Part shown: positions 58,001-64,000 of the stretch, piece after piece
Numbering within the stretch: the first letter of the stretch is position 1
How the letters are laid out: each line of letters opens with the position of its first letter
Assembly: GCA_003117195.1 (NCBI GenBank)
Contig: BDSI01000053.1
Coordinates: forward strand, 578,457-642,456
DNA: 64,000 bases
Direction of reading: 5' to 3'
DNA from: Eudorina sp. 2006-703-Eu-15
Lineage: Eukaryota; Chlorophyta; Chlorophyceae; Chlamydomonadales; Volvocaceae
Notes under the pieces: model-generated
Told to the model about the DNA's origin: nothing
Database searches by the model: none
The model's input: only the letters and a program-made list of their open reading frames with translations
Translations under genes and position numbers: made by a program

Positions 58001-60327
58001 GCGGCTGGCGGTTGATGTCGTGGCACACGTGCCGTGGCGGAGGGACGAAGACGCCGAAAAGGCGGTTGTGGAGTGTCTGTGGCCGCGGTTAACTTCGGCA
58101 GATGGTGGCGGCGACGTAAACGACGATGATGGCAGGAGTAGCCGCGGCGGCCATGACGTTTTGGCCGACGGTGGTACGGATGGTAAGTGTGCGAGTACAT
58201 TCGACGGACCCATCCAAACAAGCCTGTTCCGTACATTTTTACGTCCGGGCGACAGGGGCACTGTGGGCTGAGCAAGGAAATTAAAACCCTGGAATTTTCG
58301 AATGGGAAACACACAAATGTGTATACCTGATGATCGGCGCTCCTGCGCATTGATTGGTTCATGTAAGCATTACGGCAGTTATCCCCAGTACGGCAGGTGG
58401 TACGGCGTGAGAGGGAAGGTGGTACGGTGACTCCTCTTTTCTTCCCGCATCTGCTGCTGCCGTGCCTGCAGGCGATAAGGCCGCTGTGGCGGCGCTGCTG
58501 CCGCCGCCGGATGTGGCGGCAGCGCTGCAGGGCGGCCTGCTGCCCTGCCTGGAGCGACTGAGCCGCCGCGCGTTCCGCGACTCGTCGGTGTCGGAGGCTC
58601 GCCTGCTGCGCATGCTCTTGGGCCAAGGCGAGTTAGGCGTCTACCCGCTTGCAGAGCTGCTGTCCTTCGGCGACAAGCGGCAGGTCGCCTCCTTCCTCGT
58701 CACGCTGCGAAAGAACCAGATGGCGGCGTTGTCGGCGGCCTGCGGCCTGCTGGCTGTGGACCCCCAAGACGTCACTTCAGCAACATTGGGCCTGAGGGTA
58801 TTACTCAACGTGCTGGGGGGGGGTCAGCATTTCTTGATGCGGCTCTGCGAAGCGGTGGACGGTCGGGCCGGCGGCCAGATGCAGTCGATATCCCCACAGG
58901 GCCCTGACAAGCCGGCGGCCAGCTGCTGTCGGGAGCTGACCACCGAGCCTTCGGGGCCAGCAGCCGCAGAGCACACAGCCGCAGAGCCCGACAGCACTAC
59001 GCCGGCCGACACAACGCCCGCCGCCTCAACGCCCGCTGCCGCCGCCGCCGCTACGGCAACCTCGCCATCTGAAGCGGCGGCGGTGAGGCAGCTGGCAGCT
59101 GTGCTGTCAAAGGCAATTTCCTTGGGACTGCCCATGGCTGCAAAGCCGGCTAAGCCGTATGCCGAGATCGTGCGAGGCATGGCTTTGCTCGGAGGTCAGA
59201 TAACGCAGGACGGCCGCGGAGGTCAGATATCGCAGGACGGCAAGGTATTGCTCCAGGCATCGCTGCCTGCATGTACGTTTTGGTTTGGCTTACTGGCGTT
59301 GCCGCTGGTTGAACGGCAGGCTGGCTGCAGCAGCAACGGCAGTAGCAGGAGCCGCGATGACGGCAGCAGCGGCAGTAGCACCTGCGGAGGCGCACGCAAC
59401 AACGGTGATGGGGTTGCCGCTGACGGCAGTAGCGGCAGCCGCAGCAGCAACACAGACCATCGCTTCAGCAACGCTGCGGCCCCGATGATGACTGGTGTCG
59501 CGGCCCTCGACAATCATAGCTGGCGGAAACAGATGCTCCTTGATTGCGCCGTGGTAGCGATGCTGGGGGCAGCACTGAGGTGGCTCCAGGATCCGTACTG
59601 GCGCCGTACGGTAGGGGAATCGGTTGTGCGGAACACAAACCTCGTAGAGCTGGCGATTGGCCTGGTGCTTGTGGCAGGGTCTCTGCCGCGGGAGGTGGCG
59701 GCAGCGGCAGGAGCTGGCGCCGCAGCCCGTAGCGTTACCGACAGACCCCGCGGCGGCAGCGCCGGTGGCAGCCGGCGGTCGCGCATGCACAGAAAGGATA
59801 CAGGCAAACAATTCGCGTCGGATTCTCGTCCACTGGCGTACTGGCCGCCGGAACTTGTCCGAAGCCTGGCAGCCGACCTACGAACAGAGAACCCCGGTCG
59901 GCATGAGGGCCTTGCGCGGGCGCTGGAGGCCCTGGCGGGGCGGCTGGAGATGTGGGGTGCGGGTGGTGATGCACCGGACGGGGCCGGCATGACGCTGGAT
60001 GGGGAGGAGCTGCGGGCGGTGCAGCAGGCGATGGGTCCGTTGGCAATGGCAGCCCGCAGCCTGGGCGACCCGGCCCCCGAGCTGGCCTCCTGGCTGCGCA
60101 CGTGCGCCAACCCCGCCTGCGTCAACCTGGCCGGTGACACCGAGGCGGAACTCAAGCTGCAGCCCTGCGGCAGGTGCGGTACAGTGTCGTACTGCAGCCG
60201 CGAGTGCCAGAAGGTTCACTGGTGGATCGGCCACAGGTCGGAGTGCCCCGGGGCGGCCAAGACAGCGACGGCGGCGGCGGCGCCGACGGCAGCATCAGGG
60301 CACACCACAACGTCGACGTCGTCGTGA
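55096..60327 (+). CDS. Large MYND-finger protein, array copy 4, with an additional intron
   Basis: Exons 55096-56107, 56608-58182 and 58472-60327 (TGA) total 1481 codons, 1480 residues, starting MTKLRRGIRRRPHGG. The last intron (GTAAGT..CTGCAG, phase 1) is at the same place as in copies 1 and 2. The first (56108-56607, GTGTGC..CTTCACAG, phase 1) is new and lies in the Ala/Gln-rich spacer; its acceptor runs directly into a CAG tract read as polyAla. Family blocks are all present: LLTLHAVAWWGAAAGPAT, GPPLVSRRAVVALLLRMG, CLERLSRRAFRD. The MYND finger starts at about residue 1407 with an altered middle, HWWIGHRSEC. If the new intron is not spliced, translation stops at 56331 and the protein lacks the finger. 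Role as for copy 1. Confidence 0.8.
56108..56607 (+). other. Intron present only in MYND copy 4
   Basis: Phase-compatible GT..AG borders (donor AAG|GTGTGC, acceptor CTTCACAG|CAGCAG). Splicing restores the frame seen in copies 1 and 2. Its sequence does not match other parts of the window in an obvious way. Confidence 0.6.
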
Positions 60328-61215
60328 GGCGCATCGAGGGCGGTGGCGGCAGCAGCGGAGGCGCAGGAACCCTAGTTGGCGGAGAGATAAAAAGGAGGAC
60401 CGGATGGCGGGTGTGTACCAGGACTGGGTGGCCAGTGTGTGCGGCAGCACCGGATGGCGGGTGTGTGTGGCAGGACCGAAGTCATCTCTTAGCAGCCGAT
60501 GGGTCTGTGATGATGGACTCGGGCGGTTGTCGTACTCGACCAGGGTGGTGTAGCAGAGATTGTAGCAGAGATGAGCAATTCTGGGTAGAGGGCACCGTCG
60601 AAGTTTGGGGCCCCGGCTGTAGGGCGTGCTGTACGTGCATCATGAGGGGGGTCAGCCAGTGGACCTGTTCGGACTCGAGAGGGCGTTGTGCGCTTCATGA
60701 CATGACAGGGCAGCGGTGTTGCAGGTGATGAGAGGTCCCGTCGTGGTGTGGGGCTCCGGCTGTAGGGTTTGATGTAACGCAAGCCGGCAAGGTCTTTCAC
60801 AATCGGTCAAGCAGGGTAAGGTAGAGCAGGCAAGGGCAGGGTCGTTGGATGGGTGCCTGGTTGCGCCGGGTACTGCGATGGGGATCAGGTGCCACCAGTG
60901 GATGGTTGTGGGCCACATGCATGCCACGACACCCTGTACACATACGCACACATTGTGCGGTTTGGTGGGGCAGCCGGGGAGGCTGCTGGGGGCGGCCAGG
61001 GACGGAGGCGCCTGGCTGGGGCAAGAGGGACTGGAAGGCGGACTGGCAGGCGGGATAGGTAGGCGGAAAGACGGTTCCAACGGCAGATAAGAAGGCAGGA
61101 TGAAAGGCAGGTGGGCAGTCAGACGGAGATTGCAGGCGGGCGAAAGGGCGGGTGGGTATGCATGCGGGCATGCGGGCAGCCAAGGCTGGAAAGCCGATAA
61201 GGTGACGCCCATGCC
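60328..61215 (+). repeat. 3' module of MYND unit 4
   Basis: Same module type as after copies 1 to 3. TGTAA at 60773-60777 stands where the other modules read TGTAC, and may be a working poly(A) signal for this copy. Confidence 0.6.
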
Positions 61216-62524
61216 ACTTCACGGTATGGTTTTGAAATTGCATGGGCTTTTAAATGTTGGCCAGACATATCTTCCGTCGGTGTGGCAAGTTGCCTCCGCA
61301 CGGGAGTTGGCATGTGTTCGTCAGCGATCTCGACGACGACGACCGTTATCCGCACAACTATGCAAGGCCCCACGGGTCATCGGTGACAGCCAAAGCTGTC
61401 CACGCCATTCCGCGCACTTGCATATTGGTACAACTGATGGGCTTCGCCAAGCACATAGACTTCGTCACTTGGGCAGAGCGGTGAAAGATGCTCCGATCAG
61501 GGGTGGATCCCACGGGTCCTGTCGTACATCCAGTCGGGAGAATGGTACGACAAGAACGGCCCGGTCCGTGTTTCCCACCAATTTCACCCAGCAACTGCAC
61601 TTCCAACTACCAACCAACCGCACTTACTATCCTAAGTGCCGTGGGTCTCTGTGCAAGGCAGAATCTCTGGGACCGTGCCGACCCGGTAACCGTCAACCGC
61701 CATGACCGCCAAATGCAGAGACGTTGGTCACTCGAGTATCCCCTCCGTTCCCGACTGGGCCGCACGATCTTGCTTCGCCTCCGTCCCGCGGGCGCCGACT
61801 CGTTGGGATGCCGCCCTAGGTATATATCCTATCAGGAAGGCAACAACAAATATATTATGTTTGCAGCAAAAAGGACGGCGGATAGCCGGACATGCAACCA
61901 AACCTGGTCATGCTGCGACGCCGCCCCCATCCAGCACATATGCAGGGTACGGCGACCCTGACTGAATCGAACTGACACCGATTCTCGCCAAAGAGAGACC
62001 CTGACTTCCCTGCCTGCCGCGGAGCCTGCCGATCCTACGCCATCACCAGGGAACGAGGCCAACGTATCTGGTTAGTTGCGGTCCAGGCTCGCATCCAGGT
62101 ATGTTCCACCTGCCAGGCAAATTTCCACGCTCGCCTGCGTCATCAAGTCAACCACCACCGCGCAGCCACGCAAACACGTCGTCAGGAACCACGACACGCG
62201 TACTCCATCCACCTGCTCGCTTGTTCGGCGCTTATGCCACCTGCACCCTTACTCCACCTGCACGCTTGCTCCACCTGCACGGGGTTATTTCTTTTATCAA
62301 TTTAACCTCCGCATGCACGCTTACTCAGCACCACGCAGCAGATGTCGCGTCACCGTGATCACGCGGGCGGCGGCGGTGGGGTCCCATCCTTGACCTCAAC
62401 CAGCCCCTGCGACCGCCAAGCTTGCATGCCGCCCTGCGTCGGGCGAGGACGAACCACGAGCAAGCAACAGTGCAGTGTAATAATCCACATTCCTGTCCCT
62501 TGAAGAGGACGATTGTTATTAGTG
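61216..62524. other. Region right of the MYND array
   Basis: No gene recognised. 61360-61400 carries, in reverse, part of the second dispersed repeat family (CCCACGGGTCATCGGTGACAG). Near 62230 is a short repeat of CTCCACCTGCACGCTTG type. Confidence 0.4.
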
Positions 62525-62629
62525 CAACCGTTACAACAGTGGACCCTTAGTCGATAGCGGACCCTTAGCGATCCAACGGCCCCAGATAGCTTGTGGGCGC
62601 CTCATCTTATCAACCCCTACCAAGGACGA
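62525..62629 (-). repeat. Dispersed repeat R1, copy 4
   Basis: The minus strand reads GTCCTTGGTAGGGGTTGATA, then GAGGCGCCCACAAGCTATC, then CGACTAAGGGTCCAC and TTGTAACGGTTG. An internal duplication of TAAGGGTCCGC/TAAGGGTCCAC is specific to this copy. Confidence 0.75.
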
Positions 62630-63151
62630 TAACTACTACGCAAGGAGACGCCCATGCGCTGAGGTACTGAGGCTGTCACCGTTTGCTTCACGGGGTCCAC
62701 TGTAACATGGAGCGAGGTACGTACTGATCACTGCCGGCTGTGACCTGCAGGTCGCTCGGCATCCCAAGGTACGGTACCAAGTAAGGTCGAGCACGCACGG
62801 CAGCATCGCACGCAAGCGCGCGTGAAATGGCGCTCCTCGCTAGATGTCTGTCCGTGCGTGATGGGCTAGGGATACATGATCAGGGGAGCAGCAGGGGGCA
62901 GCTGGAGGAAGCAGGGAGCGGCATAGAGCAGCAGGCAGCAGCTACCCACTGCTGGCGAAGTGCGTTGCGCCGCGGCATGCAGCCCCCTACGTACCTAGGT
63001 AGGTGGGGCCAGCAAGCTGAGCCGCTGCCGCCCTCGCTGCGTCCTATCTCAGCGGCTGGCCTTGTACGCACGTACGCACGGGTGAATGTGCCAGGGGACC
63101 CCGCAGAGGGACGGCTCACTGTGCCGCATGTGCCGCACATATAAACCGTAC
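62630..63151. other. Region downstream of the rhodanese exons
   Basis: It should contain the last exon(s) and 3' UTR of the minus-strand rhodanese gene, but no convincing C-terminal exon could be placed. Confidence 0.35.
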
Positions 63152-63686
63152 CTTGAGCTGCTTGACGTTGGTGTACCCCCGCTCCCTCAGCCACTTGAGG
63201 GCCCCGATCGAGCGGTGCGCAGACAGGCAGATGACGTACATCTCAGTGCCCGGCTCCACAGCCTCCAGCAAGGGGGCCACACTGCGGAGCGCGGATGCGC
63301 ACGGCGCAGGACGGACCAACGGTGCGCGCGTGGTGCAACGCAGCCGTCGCTGGCCTGGGAAGCAAGCCTGAGGTGGATGGTGTATATGTAGGTGGTGTAA
63401 GTTAGGTGGTATAATACCGACCCCTTATTACCGCACGCAAACCTGAAACGCATGATGAATGGCCTGCGCACAAATACATAGTAACGTACCCCTACAAGTG
63501 GTACATGTTACGAGCGAGTATGCTGTGCGCCCGCGGGCACGCATACACCGGCGGTACAGCCCCACGTACCTGGATGGCCAGGACCAGGGCGGCAGGAAGG
63601 ACGCGTGCAGGGCCCCGGGAATGTGGCCCGCGCCGTACTCGCCTCGCGTCCGCACGTCGATTATGCGGGGGGCCGTCGGGGAGGAC
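63152..63686 (-). CDS. Rhodanese-domain protein, two internal exons (partial)
   Basis: On the minus strand, exon 63686-63570 (acceptor TTCTGCCCCAG, donor GTACGT) encodes PRIIDVRTRGEYGAGHIPGALH, shown here only in part: RIIDVRTRGEYGAGHIPGA. Exon 63281-63152 (phase 2 match, donor GTACGG) encodes MYVICLSAHRSIGALKWL and ERGYTNVKQLK. Together these are the DVR-x-E-GHIPGA motif and the active-site loop CLSAHRS of a rhodanese fold. The Cys of CLSAHRS is the expected catalytic cysteine for sulfur transfer. Single-domain plant and algal rhodaneses are often in the chloroplast, but the N terminus is not seen. Upstream exons lie right of 63690, partly outside the window. Confidence 0.75.
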
Positions 63687-64000
63687 CTGGGGCAGAAGAC
63701 AGGCAAGGCCGGGATCGAAAGCTGCGAGAATGGCCAACGACGATGGAACGGACATGGGACACGCGAGGTTCGTTGCGTGAGATTAAGCGGAGATGATTCG
63801 ATATCGATTCGACCTTTGTTGATGTCAGGGACCAGCAGTCGAGTGCCGGCAAAAGGTTCTGCGACAGGTTCTGCGGCATCTGTCTGGCCACATGCCCACA
63901 TCATCGGGTCGAAACCGATTCATGCAAGGGCGACCGGTGGCTATCATGGTGCGGCGGCCTGCGGCGCCGTGCACCGATGGCCGCTGTGGGGTCATGCATC

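Noticed and set aside
63428..63904. Reading the whole 158-codon minus-strand frame as the rhodanese N terminus
   Set aside because: A strong acceptor (TTCTGCCCCAG) directly before SSPTAPRIIDVR and the unrelated upstream residues indicate intron.

Overview
The window looks like nuclear DNA of a green alga, most likely volvocine (the Chlamydomonas/Gonium/Volvox group). The reasons are high GC, intron-rich genes with GT..AG borders, long Ala/Gln/Gly/Ser tracts inside coding exons, TGTAA-type polyadenylation signals, and proteins typical of that group (large MYND-finger proteins, small RING-CH proteins, a half-size ABCG transporter). The species cannot be named from sequence alone. Gene models below come from reading frames, splice phase and comparison of paralogues within the window.

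Layout. (1) 1-5157, plus strand: the C-terminal membrane half of an ABCG transporter in eight exons; its ATPase half lies left of the window. Its introns hold a 30-bp minisatellite and a (CAG)n tract. (2) About 6880-17216, plus strand: three tandem RING-CH genes (A, B, C) in units of about 4 kb. A and B encode near-identical 175-residue proteins. C has an extra intron and a Gln/His-rich tail. (3) About 18870-61200, plus strand: a tandem array of MYND-finger genes. It contains three intact genes (19440-24049, 27077-31748, 55096-60327), one frameshifted gene (46011-50797), one 5'-truncated gene (about 32757-33755) and two relics that lost the MYND finger through the same deletion (about 34715 and 42911). 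Most units end in a related non-coding 3' module rich in G-runs. (4) 37535-40391: inside the array, an unrelated Ala/Gln-rich protein gene with an 11-nt first exon. (5) 51340-55050: tandem repeats, a 107-bp near-perfect hairpin and LINE remnants. (6) 63152-63686, minus strand: part of a rhodanese-domain gene.

Mobile and repeated DNA is heavy: a 226-bp hAT-like MITE with an 8-bp target duplication (36560-36801), a dispersed repeat of about 100 bp in four copies, degenerate LINE pieces and several minisatellites.

The genes do not form a pathway. The window mainly shows gene birth and decay: tandem duplication, exchange between copies, intron gain, tail growth by repeats, frameshift decay and loss of the zinc finger. 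I found no clearly new molecular system. The strongest leads are the MYND array with its shared MYND-deletion lineage, an 18-bp repeat translated in all three registers inside one open frame, the perfect hairpin at 53381-53487, and the uncharacterised Ala/Gln-rich gene.
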